A DNA stretch of 64,000 bases from Caprimulgus europaeus (lineage: Eukaryota > Chordata > Aves > Caprimulgiformes > Caprimulgidae), in contig OU015532.1 in the NCBI GenBank assembly GCA_907165065.1, positions 35,754,339-35,818,338 of the forward strand, written 5' to 3'. This document shows, in pieces, positions 12,412 to 23,801 of the stretch; the stretch's first letter is position 1; the number at the start of each line of letters is the position of its first letter. The translations under genes and the position numbers were made by a program. The notes under the pieces are model-generated. The model saw only the letters and a program-made list of their open reading frames with translations. It had not been told where the DNA came from and ran no database searches.

Positions 12412-13619
12412 TGTAGGGAATAGGTGTACACTAGCCACCAGAGAAAATCAGAAGATGTATCCATATGGCCATATTTTCACATCCATGGCTTACTAGTTCT
12501 GTCATATCAAGCATTGCCATTTCCTCTCTTACCAGGGAAAAGCCACCTTCTGACTGACAGTTCAAGGATCATAACTCCAGCAGCAAAAGATTTTCTTACT
12601 CTTTACTCTTAGCCACTCTCCCCCTGCATACCTCACATTGCCTTTAGCAGCACTTCTGAGACACAAAGCTGTGAAAATAACACAACATCCCACTCACTGC
12701 CCCCATTTTGCCCTAGGCTACAGGTTTCTTCATCTCTCTTTTCTGAATGGCAAGCTAATTCCAACTGGAGAGGTAACTATGCCCTTGATTAACCCTTTCT
12801 GGGCTAATTAGACAGAGTATGTGCATTGATGTGGGCATGTAAATAGATACCTACCTATCTCAATATGGGTATCCATAAGGGAACCTTGTGTATGCACCTT
12901 TTGTATTGCATAACCCTCCCTTGAATGGCAAAGTATTCTGCATTCTGAAATCAGCTCTACCACCCAGTATTCACAGATTATAATTGTTCAGAGAGAGCCC
13001 TGTCCAGTTATGTGGGGATGAGTTTTTCATTCTGCTTTGTGAGGTTGTTCCTTTTGCCAAACTCTATAGAAGCATTGTCACTCTGGTGCTTTCAAGTCAT
13101 AATGTTCTATCTGCTATTCTTTTCTACTACTTCGGCATGAAGCATATCAGAATTTGACGTTTCAGACAGGAATTAAAAGAATATAATGGAAGCAAACTAA
13201 ATTGCTAAGTTAACATTATTTGTTATGGACTGAATTGTTGCTGACAGGCTACCATTAAATCAGTTTCTCTGTACCTCTCTGCAATCACAGTCTTTTTGAC
13301 TGTAGATATGCTTCCCTGGGGTGTAGACAAGTTTCTTAGCTTCTTTGCAAATGTTAATTCAATATTCATAACTTATTATTTGATTTGTCTTGCAGCTCAG
13401 CAATGTAAGATGCAGTCACCTGCATTTGCAACTCTCTTCGTTTGGGATGCAAAATGGATGGAATTCATCCCGTTCAGAATACACTTTTTTCTTCCAGACT
13501 TGCACATCATTACACAGTTTCATTAGGACACTTGTAGACTTGAATAGACTTCTAGTTTCAAACCTAATGTCCTTGACAAGCATCCTGAGCAGGTTAAAGA
13601 ATTCTACTGGGCTTTGGAG
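12412..13619. other. No recognised feature
   Basis: AT-rich sequence. Two overlapping frames of 76 and 79 codons at 13296-13629 have no recognisable similarity. The start of the old CR1 that follows cannot be placed exactly, so the last 50 bp may belong to it. Confidence 0.5.
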
Positions 13620-14684
13620 ACAAAGCTAAGGAGGACAAGGGCTCACATGATGTTATCTTTAGTCTTTCTGGTCAAGGGTGAGAGCCCAGAAAGGAGCAGA
13701 TGCCTTCAGCTGCCAATGAATGCACAGCTGTACATCTCATGTCACCAGCAAAGATGTGTCATCTCTGACATGCTTGAGAAAGAAGAAGGCTTTCCACTGG
13801 TGTTTGTACACAAATGTGCAGAGCCTGGGTGACAAAGAAGAACTGCAAGTCCAGGCCAGCTGTAGGACTACCACATGAGCAGAATATGGTAGACCTGAGG
13901 GGATAGTGCACAAACTGGAACAAGGTCATGGATAGGCAAAGACTGAGAAGGAGAGGGAGTCACACTCCTGCGTCAAGGAGCTCCAGTACAAAAGTGAAGA
14001 TGTGTCTGTTGCGAGCCTCTTAGTCAAGATCAAGAGGAAAAAGGAACATTGAATCCCAGGATCTGTTATAGATTACTTGATCAAGAATGAGAGCATGAAG
14101 CTTTCGACAAATAACTTGCAGAAGTCTTCCAATCATAGGCTCTCATCTTTATAGATTATTCTACCCATACAGCCATCTCCTGGGAGAGCAACAGCATTTT
14201 CTTGATGACATTCATGGCAATTTCACAACAAAAATGCTAGAGGGAACAAGCTGGGTGATGCTCCAGTTGTCCTGTTGCACAGAACAGCAAAGAACTGGCG
14301 ACAAATGCGGTGACAAATGCAAAGCGTAGGCTGAGAGGAATCTAAATGCAACTTACAGCTACTTGAAGGTGCAAAGTTGATAGAGATGAACTCTGTGTTA
14401 GTTGCAGCTGGTAAGTCTCAGGAAAATAAGCACCAACTATGATTTAGAAGGTTCAGACTGGATAGTAGAAATTATTTTTTCATCAGGAAGGTAACACATC
14501 ACTGGAAAAATTAACCAGAGAGGTGATGAAATTACCTGCCTTAGAGGTTTTCAAGACTTGAGCAGATAAAGCCATGGCTGATCTGATTGCTTTGGCAACA
14601 GTCCTGCTCCAGTGGGGTGCTGGAGTACAGGCCTCCAGTGGTCCTTTCTAACCAGTGTTTCTGTGATTCTATAACTGTATGAAT
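13620..14684 (+). mobile_element. Old CR1-like LINE, endonuclease remnant joined to 3' end
   Basis: This is a degenerate CR1-type element. With frameshifts allowed, about 13930-14330 translates into recognisable pieces of the ORF2 endonuclease domain. These include CYRLLDQE followed by AEV, a YP...ISWESNS piece matching the conserved DFN-PDI-W segment, GNFTTKMLEGTSW, and NSKELATNAV matching the LLTN-EELV segment. From about 14430 the sequence instead matches the end of ORF2 and the 3' UTR (AGACTGGATAGTAGAAATTA, then GAGGTTTTCAAGACTTGAGC) and finishes in a decayed tail (GTGATTCTATAACTGTATG). The reverse transcriptase region, some 2 kb in a full element, is missing. The 13620-13930 part is assigned by continuity only. 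Confidence 0.75.
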
Positions 14685-17133
14685 CTTGAATAACTTTGCA
14701 GATTTCTTCTGGAATTGTTATTTAAAAGTTTTTTTCCTCTATCCTTCAGCACATTCTAACCAATACAGTTAATTAAGCATATCTCATCAGTCAATTTCTC
14801 AGCCAAGGGAATGAGAACTGATGAATTAATTTCTGCTAAATTGATACCTCACTATTGTTCACTTGGGTAAGACAAAAATTTTTTATCCTATTATTTTTTC
14901 TAGCTTTTTCAGAAAGTAGTAACATCACATAAAAGGTGAATCAACACTAATAACACAGTTTCCATGAATCAAACCCAAACATTTTGCTACTGGGCTATAC
15001 CAAGTCTAGTTACATTAATGATTAATGCGAAAAGTTTATTTTTTTTTGCTATTCCATTATAGTACAGACTGTTTCTGCACAGATGTGTTGGACAGCACTT
15101 TTCCCTAGGGAAGACAGGGTGAATTTTATACTAGGAAAAATCAGAAATGTGTTTAGAAAATAAGACAAGATAAATTTGGACAAGTTTGTAACCTTTTTTT
15201 CTGGCTTTTTATCAAGCACATAATACTGCAGAACAATCCTCATTAGTAATCTTAAGAAAGCATAGGATATGAGTTATTCACAGTAAACCAGTAGTATAGC
15301 CCTGAAGAGAATGTAATCTCCCAGACCCATTTCCAAAAGGCAATTATGCATGTATGCAACCTCATGCTACTGCTAGAGACCATCTTTTGAAGCAGAGACA
15401 TTCATGAGGTTGAAGTGACAGCCTTTCAGGCAATTTGGCTCTGAAAGAGCATGCTAAAGTCTGCCTAGGACAGACAGTATAGAAGAAGTGTAAGTGGTCT
15501 ATATTCTGTAATGGAAGCATCAGCTTTGAGAAAGTCTCTGGTTTATCTGGTGGCTTAACTAACTGACGCTTCTGGTGTGGTATGTCCACTATGCAGGAAA
15601 TTCCAGCTCACTGAGGCTGATACCAATGTTATTATTGCATCAGATGTGTAAAAGGAGCAACTGTTTATATGTTGTTTTGCATAAAAGAAAACAGTCTACA
15701 TATCAAATAGCAGCACGGACAGATTGTTCGAAAATGAAGGAAACAGAAAAGGGGTTGGCTTTCTTGAAAGGCAAACAAAGTTACTGATTTAGAATCATCA
15801 CTGAAGTGGGTCCCAAATTTATAAAATTTGTGCAAAAATCAGGAAAGCACTGGGAAGTCATTAAGTTTGGCCCTTCCAATTACTTTCAGCAGAAAACTCC
15901 AATCTTATTAATAAAGCGCACACTTCCCCTGAAAAATATGAGGATAAGCAAGGAACACTGCAAATTATATAAATGTGGAAGCAGCTTTCAGTTAAAGTTT
16001 ATTATCCTCCTGTATTCCAAATATCTTCTGCATCACAACCTCGGATCAATATTAACTTCCACTTCAAAATAAAAGGTGATTGTCACTATCAAACAGGGAA
16101 GCTATAGAAATTATTCATACAGACAAATTTATTATGGTAGACTATGACTTTTCTTGTATATACTTATTAGCCTCCACTTTCCTGTCACTAAATGTGCAGT
16201 TCCTATCAAAGCTGATAATAACTGCAGATGTTCAGACTCTTTAAAACTCAGGTTGTCTTATCTCAGATGTTCCTGTTTACCTCCACTATAGTAATTAAGG
16301 GCTAGATCCTCAAAGATATTCAGGTACCAACACGAATCTGACGGAACGTCAGTGTCTAAATATTTTTGCAGATTATACTGTAAAGGTAAGCCACATGTTT
16401 CAAGAACATCTGTGCTTCCAGCAGTCATTTGACTTCCCACTTTTAGCCTACCAGCACTAATAGACCATTCAAACATTCCTAGGAGGGAAAAAGAACATCA
16501 AACAATTCAGGTTTTTTTAAAGCAAGTACAACCCAATGTTTTAATGCTGCATTATTAGTAAAATAATAGATTTCAGAACTTGGAAATTCCCTCGGCAGAT
16601 TCTGATATGTTTACCTTAGCTTTTGGATTTAAATGGGTCTTGTCATTCATTCATAGTTGCTGTGATATTTAAATTGAACACATTTGAAAGACCTTACCCC
16701 TCCAACACCACCTACTGGCTTTGAAATGAGTGGATGTGAGTACACCTCGTTTATGATGGTAAATGAGTTTCACCTAACTGATTGCTGCTCCTACAAAGGG
16801 GCCTCTAGGCTGGTGTGTACAATGCTGCAGGGGAAGATGCACCTCATTGTTGCATGAACATGTGCTGTGTTGAGGAGCAAAAATTTCCTTTGCCTCTCCC
16901 AGTAAGTCTGTATTTGCATGATAACCTTCTCTCAGAATTTATTTCTCTCTGTTTGATAGTCCCACCTTCTCAACCATGCTACACCAGTATTTCTCATTCA
17001 TTCACTGGTTCCACCACAGCAAAACACATAGACAAGCAGGCTTTCCTCCTTTTTAAGATCTGTGTGCAAAACTTACATGTCTGTTCAGGACAGCTGAAGA
17101 TAATGAAGAGTTACAAATTAAATGGTAAGATAT
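14685..17133. other. No recognised feature
   Basis: AT-rich sequence with frames up to 107 codons (16815-17138 plus, running into the LTR), none similar to a known protein. The last five bases, 17129-17133 (GATAT), are the left target duplication of the LTR that follows. Confidence 0.55.
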
Positions 17134-17812
17134 TGTAGTGGGTTTGACCTTGGCTGGGTGTCAGGTGCTCATCAAGCCAATCTATCACTTCCCTTTCTCA
17201 GCTGGACAGGGCAAGAAGAGATACACAAAAGGCTCTTGGGTCAAGATAAGGACAGGGAGATCACTCACCAATTATCAACATGGGCAAAATAGACTCTACT
17301 CAGGAAAATTAATTTAATTTATTACCAAACAAATCAGAGTAAGATAATGAGAAATAAAAACAAATCATAAAAACATCTTTTCCCTAACCCTCCCTTCTTC
17401 TTGGGCTTAACTTTACTCCTGAATTCTCTACCTCCTCCCCACAGGACTGCAGAGGAACAGCCTGCCTCATTGTGGTCTTCACCACAGGCTGCAGGGGAAT
17501 CTCTACTTCGGCACTTGGAGCACCTCCTACCTCTCCTTCTTCACTGACCTTGAAGTTGAGAGTTGTTTCTCAACATATTCTCACTCCTCTCTTCTGGCTG
17601 CTGCTCTGCAGCAGTTTTTCTCCTTAAATATGTTATCACAGAGGTGCCACCACCATCACTGATGGGCTTTGGCCTTGACCGATGGTGGGTCTGTCTTGGT
17701 GCCGGCTGGCATTGACTCTATCAGACAAAGGGGAAGCTTCTGGCAGCTTCTCACAGAAGTCACCCCTCTAGCCTCACCACAACCCAAAACCTTTCTATAT
17801 CAACCCAATACA
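17134..17812 (-). mobile_element. Solo LTR, family 1 copy B (shortened)
   Basis: It starts TGTAGTGGG and ends CCCAATACA, with a perfect 5-bp target duplication GATAT at 17129-17133 and 17813-17817. A 5-bp duplication is usual for class III (ERVL-like) elements, so that class is favoured but not proven. The sense strand is minus. At 679 bp it is 467 bp shorter than copy C. The missing part is most of the tandem array: the sequence jumps from CTCCCCACAGGACTGCAGAGG (about 17440) to the block ending CAGGGGAATCTCT. A possible TATA-like ATATTTAAG lies at 17623-17631 in sense. No internal retroviral genes remain. Confidence 0.93.
17318..17323 (-). promoter_or_regulatory. Polyadenylation signal AATAAA of LTR B
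   Basis: TTTATT on the plus strand is AATAAA in LTR sense, about 185 bp before the sense 3' end. It lies in the same context as the signal in copy C (TTGGTAATAAA), which supports the inferred orientation of the family. Confidence 0.55.
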
Positions 17813-20800
17813 GATATAACCTGTACCAGTTGTGTGACTGGGGTAAATTTTGCAAGTTCTGATTTGGGCAGATCTTAATGGGAAAATTGCCTCCATGGAG
17901 TGCAGAATTTTACTTACAATAAACTCAAGGTTTCTTTAATTTACAAACAAGGGTATCTGACTTTTTTAAGGTGATGACATTTCACTTGGCCCATGGAGGG
18001 CACTTCCATAGCCACATGCCCTCTACGTTTGCCAGTCAGATGGCTCAAATCATCTCTCAGAATTGCATTCAGCATATATTATTTTGAGAAAAGTTGAGAA
18101 GACCTAACTGAATTCAGCTTTCTTAAAGATGTCTCACACTCCATCTGCGCACTTTCTCATCTCTTGGACCAGGAGAGCAAACACTACAGAGGGAATTTTT
18201 TGTTTATGACAAAGGTGCAGTAGGTTTCCCAACTTCCTGCACCTCCTCCATCATCCTTTATAGGCTGATCTTTACATCAGGTCTAACAAATTAATTCAGT
18301 CTCCCTTTAGCTCTGCTAACCTCACTGCCTTATTTTTGGGGAAAAGCTTCAGCAGCTACAGCTGCCACATTTTTGTATATTTGGTTTTAAACATCCAAGT
18401 AGATTAATATTTCCTGGAACCACTCTTAAGTGTCAAAACTTCTTAAATATTTGTGTAGTAAAAAGTGCTAATGCTCATTACGACAAAAGGTTTTATTATC
18501 AGCCAAAGAATTCAAAAGTTTGTGCAAGCTGGAAAAAAAATTATGTAAAGACAGGAAATGATTAATAAAATAGCAGTAAGAATAATTAAAATATATTTCT
18601 GATATTAGTCAAAAAATGTTTGATCATTCTCATATCTTGGGGTTTTATGAGTCAAAACTTCCCCCATCCAGAAGATGGTCTTTAAGTAGTCTTTCTTGGA
18701 TTGGTACAGTCACAGACAGTAATTTCATAACAGATATGTATATCATTCTGAGTTTCCACTGATCTTTGTTCTAAGACAATTAGATAAATAGGAGGACGTA
18801 ACATAATTTTCCTTAATTGAGCAACCAGTAAGCTGTGTATTACTTTCACAATATGAAAGTATTTAGTCAACAGTTAGATCTTATTAGATACAATTGTTAT
18901 CACAAAAAATCTTATCTCAATACTTGCTGTCATCACGTGCAATGTCAGAAAATATCAGCCACAAAATATACAGCAGTAGTATATATTATTGCTAACTCAG
19001 ATTGCATGACTCAGACTAAAAGTTTGGGGAAAAAAAGTTATTTTCATAGCTTTTGTTCACCCTTTAGTATTTTTACCCTCTCCTAAGAGCACTGGGACTA
19101 GGATATCACTGGATGAAAGCTGAGATTCTCCCATATGCAGCACATTTTGCTATGGCACTGCATCTAACATCTGTAAAAAGGATCAGAAATTAGGTGGCAT
19201 ACATTCTAGGACAAAATATTGAATTTAAACTGAAAGAAAATCCCAGACCAAAACCACACTCCTAGTTTCTAGGTCATATCCTTATCAAGACAAAAACTTC
19301 ATTGGCTTTTAGGTAACAATTTCTCATTAAAATCAGAACCTCCTCCAAGCCTGGAATTTACTAAATAAATGCAGTGATGGCAAATAAGACAATTAAACCT
19401 TAGTCTAGTTTCTTTCGTAACTATCAGTAGTAAATTAAAATCTCTAAACCCTGAGCCAAGTATTCAAAGAAGTCACTGCTTTGAGCTTAGCAGAGAAGAA
19501 ACAAGGTCCTATACTTTGGGAAGAAGCCTCCAGAGCTCCTTTCAACAAGAGAAGCAGCAGGAAAAGAAGACCCCCCTCAGGTCTGCCGGTGTTATCAGAC
19601 CACTCAATGGTGCACATTCTGTCACTTTTGTCTGTGTTCACTGTCCACCCGTAGAATAGTGTCCCTAGAAAAGAGAGAATCACACAGTCCACCTCTCCTC
19701 ACCTCACTCCCACAGCTCAGCATGCTCACAATTCCTTCTTTCCCACAGAATCCTCCTATAGAATCCCATCTGCCCTTCTCTCCCCTACTTACACTTTACT
19801 ACTATTCACTTTTCCCCTTAAAACTCTCTGTTCCCAAGTTTACTTTTACCCATAGAAGATCTTGGAAAAATCTACATCAAGATTTGAGACTCAGTTCCTT
19901 CTAGGTCCCTGGAATACTGTTTTCACATTATGTAAACCAGGAATCTGATGAAATATGTCCCAAATTCCCTCCCAGTCCATGCAGAGGATTTCATTTCCAC
20001 AGGAATCAAGTGTAGGCACGGGGGGAAGGACTGGTGGACACATGGCCTTGACCTAAGGCTTGAAAATGCAATAGGTCTGCACTCCTAGATTGGAGAACTA
20101 AAAAGTATTCTGATAACTGTACATCTAGACATTATTTAGAAAACAATTACGAGGATGAACATCCACAGGACAAACCCAAGCTACATACTGCCCATCAAGC
20201 CTACTACATGTTACCTTCTATATACTTCTGCCAGGAGAAATACATTACTGGTGGAGGTACAAATAAAGTTGTGATGCCTGCTCAGTTGTTCTATCTTCAA
20301 CAGAGAACATTTTTCAGTTTTGAAGTTCCTAAAACTGTCCACTAAAAATAAGATTGCAATCAAAGTTATCCACAGTGTTCAACAATCTGTCACCATCCCG
20401 CCTCCTGGCTTGCATTCAAAAGTCAAGAGTAGAAAAGACTCCATCTCACTACATTTTTCATCTATTTCATTTGCACCTGGAAATGGGAAGCAAAATAACA
20501 TATGCAGTCCACGCTAGGAGAAAAGTTCACTGTTTGAGACCCCAGGTAAATTCTGTTGCATTCTATTCTCTCTTGGTTTTTCATCACTAGCTGAGACAGA
20601 TGAAAATGTGCAAGCATGAATTATAAGTTTCTGGTATATGGAAAGTACAAAAAAGAGCAAATAATCTTGCTTTACCTCAATTCCCACATTACTTACAGCA
20701 TTTATGATAGAAAAGAAATCAAAACAACACATCACACGTTATTTGCTGCCTATTTCCAGTAATTCTAAGAGATAATCATAACATTACCATGTGTGTCTCA

Positions 20801-21589
20801 GCATAATGAATTTTGGCTTGACTAGGACATAACTTCAGTTAGACAGAGAAGCACAAAATGATGAAAACAAATCATGTGAGCAGCTGATAGAAACTGCTGC
20901 CAATCTACTTCACGTGTGCTCTGAAACAGATCTGTGATAAAGTAATAGCTACTATGGCAAACAAAAGGAGATATATCTACTACCTGCTATAAAAAGAGGC
21001 ATTCAAACCTAAAAGGGTAAAGCAACAATGTACTTAGAAATTCCCTCCCAAGGAAAATTTGGCCTGAGGAATAAAAAGACATTCCTATACAAGGCTGGGT
21101 TTTAACAACAGACCTTGAAACATACATAACACCATTTACACAATGTTATCACACAATGTAAAACCTGAGCTTAAAGGGTGACACACACATGGCAGGAGAC
21201 TGTTCATAACCTATGGAGATATTCAGCTATATACTGACTTCCCATGCCAAGCAGGAATGCTTTAAAAGTTGCTTCTTTTTAACCTTCTGTCTTGCATAGC
21301 AAACTCTGATTTATATTGCCATTCTGTAAAAAAGTGCAGGGAATAAACTCTGGGGCAAATGCAAAAATTTCTTTGCATCTGGATGTCCTGAAAATCAGTC
21401 TAAGTACATAAGCTAAAACTCTTAATTGAAATTAAGCATTTTCAGTTAATCCTGTTTTGTGGCTAAATAAAAACACAGACAACTGGAAACAAACACAAGC
21501 AGTCTCCAACAGAGACACTACTGACCTCTCTCTGTGAAAAATCTAGACTCTGTAGCTTTATTAACTCTTGTAAGCATATGTAAGTGTAA

Positions 21590-21604
21590 ACACACACACA
21601 CACA
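21590..21604. repeat. (CA)7 microsatellite
   Basis: Uninterrupted CA dinucleotide run. It is short and likely of low polymorphism. Confidence 0.9.
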
Positions 21605-22570
21605 GAGAACTCCATGAAAAAGTTGAAGGACAATACCATATTAAATCTGTCATTGTAAACCATGCTAGTTCATTCCTAACCCATTCATGACTAACAGAAG
21701 AAAAACAAACAAACCAAATCCTAGCTTGATTACACAACCAGAGTTTCATCCAGAGCTCTATAATAAGGTGGTTTCAAAGGTCAGGCACAAACTACGTTTT
21801 CAGAGGAGGATCCTACATAAGGATATTAGTTTTGAAAAGATTAATTCATCTTACAGATTTCTAGTTTTCCATGAAATATATAACTAGTATGTTGGAAATA
21901 AACATATAAGTTCAGCTCCTTTTAGATGATTACATTTAAATCTTTTTCAAGAAGAAAAGTTCAATTTTAGAAACATCACTTAGCTTTGTTTAGCTCAGTG
22001 ATGACAGAATAAGAGCATGTTCATGCTAAAGCAGCCAGGTTTTCTGGCTTCCCTAGCTCACAGACAGGAACATCTAAGCCAGAAGTCCAGTCTGAGAACC
22101 ACAACTCTACAAAATCTACAGGGAAAAGTAAGGAGATGAGAAGTTGTCCTAACACTAACATCTGTTGCTCAAAACTGAAAAAAATATGGACCACACACTT
22201 CACATTATGGCATATCTTCAGGGAATGAAAATCTGAAGGGTTATTCTGGCTGAGTTACGAAGGGGACTCAAATAGATGATACAAGAAGCAGTTTGAGATG
22301 TGGATGTGTTATCAAGTAATTTACACAACTGAAATTTTAAATTCAGTCTAAAGTTATGAATTATTTGGCCCTCCCTACTGTACTGTATGAATCCTGGTGT
22401 CCACAATGCCCACATGCTGTGTTAATATTGAGACTGTACATGAAACAAGAATTTTTAGTTCTATTTCTAACTTAATGGATAAATTATCTCAGACCTCTCA
22501 AGTAGCATCTTGTAGGGGGTTCATTTTGCCAGACTGGAGTCTAAATTTTATTGTTTAATTGTTACTGTTG

Positions 22571-22628
22571 AGACTTGTAATAATTTTATTAAAGACTTGT
22601 AATAATAATCCCCATGGCAATGGGGATT
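22571..22628. repeat. 14-bp direct repeat followed by a perfect hairpin
   Basis: AGACTTGTAATAAT occurs at 22571-22584 and again at 22593-22606. Immediately after the second copy, AATCCCCA (22607-22614) pairs with TGGGGATT (22621-22628) across a 6-base loop. This is seen directly; no function is known. Confidence 0.8.
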
Positions 22629-23071
22629 TATGGATCCACAGAAATAACAGACAACAATTTGAGAAAGTTTACACCTAGAGTTACATGTAAGTCCCAATTT
22701 GGATCTGAATTCACATGTTCCTCAAAATAAGAGATGCTACTGTCCTTATGAAATGGATGTTAGCTGGGTTTCACTGCCCCTTTCACTTCCTAACTTCCAC
22801 AATGCCTAAGTGTTGCAATACAAAAAATATTTTCAAACTCTGTCACTGTATTTGGTTTGCATGGCAAGGGTTTGGTAGCAGCAGGGGGTGGGGGACATGG
22901 GGTGGCTTCTGTGAGAAGCTGCCAGAAGCTTCCCCCATGTCCCACACAGCCAATGCCAGCCGGCTACAAGAACGGACCCGCCGCTGACCAAGGCCGAGCC
23001 CATCAGTGACGCCTCTGTGAGAACATAATTAAGAAAAAAAAAAGAAGAGGGGGAAAAAAAAGCTGCACACT

Positions 23072-23704
23072 TTGCAGCAAGAGAGAGGAATGAGAAGATG
23101 TGAGAGAAACAACTCCACAGACACCAAGGTCAGTGGAGAAGGAGGGGGAGGAGGTGCTCCAGACGCCAGAGCAGAGATTCCCCTGCAGCCTGTGGTGCAG
23201 ACCATGGTGAAGCAGGCTGTCCCCCTGCAGCCCATGGAGATCCATGGTGGAGCAGTGACCACCTGTAGCCCGTGGAGGACCCCACACCAGAGCAGGTGGA
23301 TGCCCGAAGGAGGCTGTGACCCTGTGGGAAGCCCGCACTGGAGCAGGTTCCTGTCAGGACCTGTAGCCCTTGGAGAGAGGAGCCCACGCCGGAGCAGGTT
23401 TGCTGGCAGGACTTGTGACCCCGTGGGGGACTCGCACTGGAGCAGTCCCTTCCTGAAGGACTGCACCCCATGGAATGGACCCAGGCTGGAGCAGCTCGTG
23501 AAGAACTGTCAGTCATGGGAAGGACTCACGTTGGAGCAGTTGGTGGAGGACTGTCTCCCATGGGATGGACCCCACACTGGTGTGGGGGAAGGAGCCCTCC
23601 CTCCCCCTGAGGAGGAAGGAGTGGCAGAAACACTGTGTGATGAACTGACCCCAAGCCCCATTCCCTATTCCCCTGTGCTGCTGGGGGGAGGAGGTGGAAA
23701 ATAG
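23072..23704 (+). other. 210-codon open frame inside LTR C
   Basis: An ATG at 23072 opens a frame to 23704 that crosses the tandem array. Its central part is a peptide repeat of about 15-17 residues containing LEQLVKNC, LEQLVEDC and PW-GP motifs, followed by an acidic PPPEEEG stretch and a Gly-rich end. The same frame is open for 75 codons in copy A (minus strand 6677-6904, sharing SRFAGRTCDP and FLKDCTPW), where a TGA ends it. No domain is recognised. It is not known to be translated and resembles no retroviral protein. Such frames can be mis-annotated as genes in birds. I regard it as LTR sequence with coding potential unproven. Confidence 0.4.
23168..23600 (+). repeat. Degenerate 40-51-bp tandem array in LTR C
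   Basis: A (G/A)GAGCAG or GAAGCAG box recurs at about 23168, 23208, 23249, 23289, 23340, 23391, 23439, 23488 and 23533, with a GGTGTGG variant at 23579. Spacings are 40, 41, 40, 51, 51, 48, 49, 45 and 46 bp. Between boxes most units carry a CCATGG- or CCGTGG-like core preceded by CTG(C/T). The same array, with fewer units, is visible in copy A around 6650-6880 (as CTGCTCC boxes on the plus strand), and nearly all of it is absent from copy B. Confidence 0.8.
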
Positions 23705-23795
23705 GGAAAGAGATTAAGCCTGGGAAGAAGGGAGGGGTGGGGGAGATGTTTTAAGATTTGGTTTTACTTCTCATTATCCTCTGATTTTGATTGGT

Positions 23796-23801
23796 AATAA
23801 A
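23796..23801 (+). promoter_or_regulatory. Polyadenylation signal AATAAA of LTR C
   Basis: It lies about 190 bp before the LTR 3' end, in the context TTGGTAATAAAGTAAA. Its position relative to the TG and CA ends matches that in copy B. Confidence 0.55.

Larger units (their letters stand above)
17818..22846. other. Five kilobases without recognised gene
   Basis: AT-rich sequence with only short frames (up to 83 codons). 22842-22846 (GTCAC) is the left target duplication of LTR C. Apart from the small repeats listed separately I see nothing. Confidence 0.55.

Noticed and set aside
16815..17138. 107-codon plus frame
   Set aside because: It crosses the boundary of LTR copy B and shows no recognisable domain.
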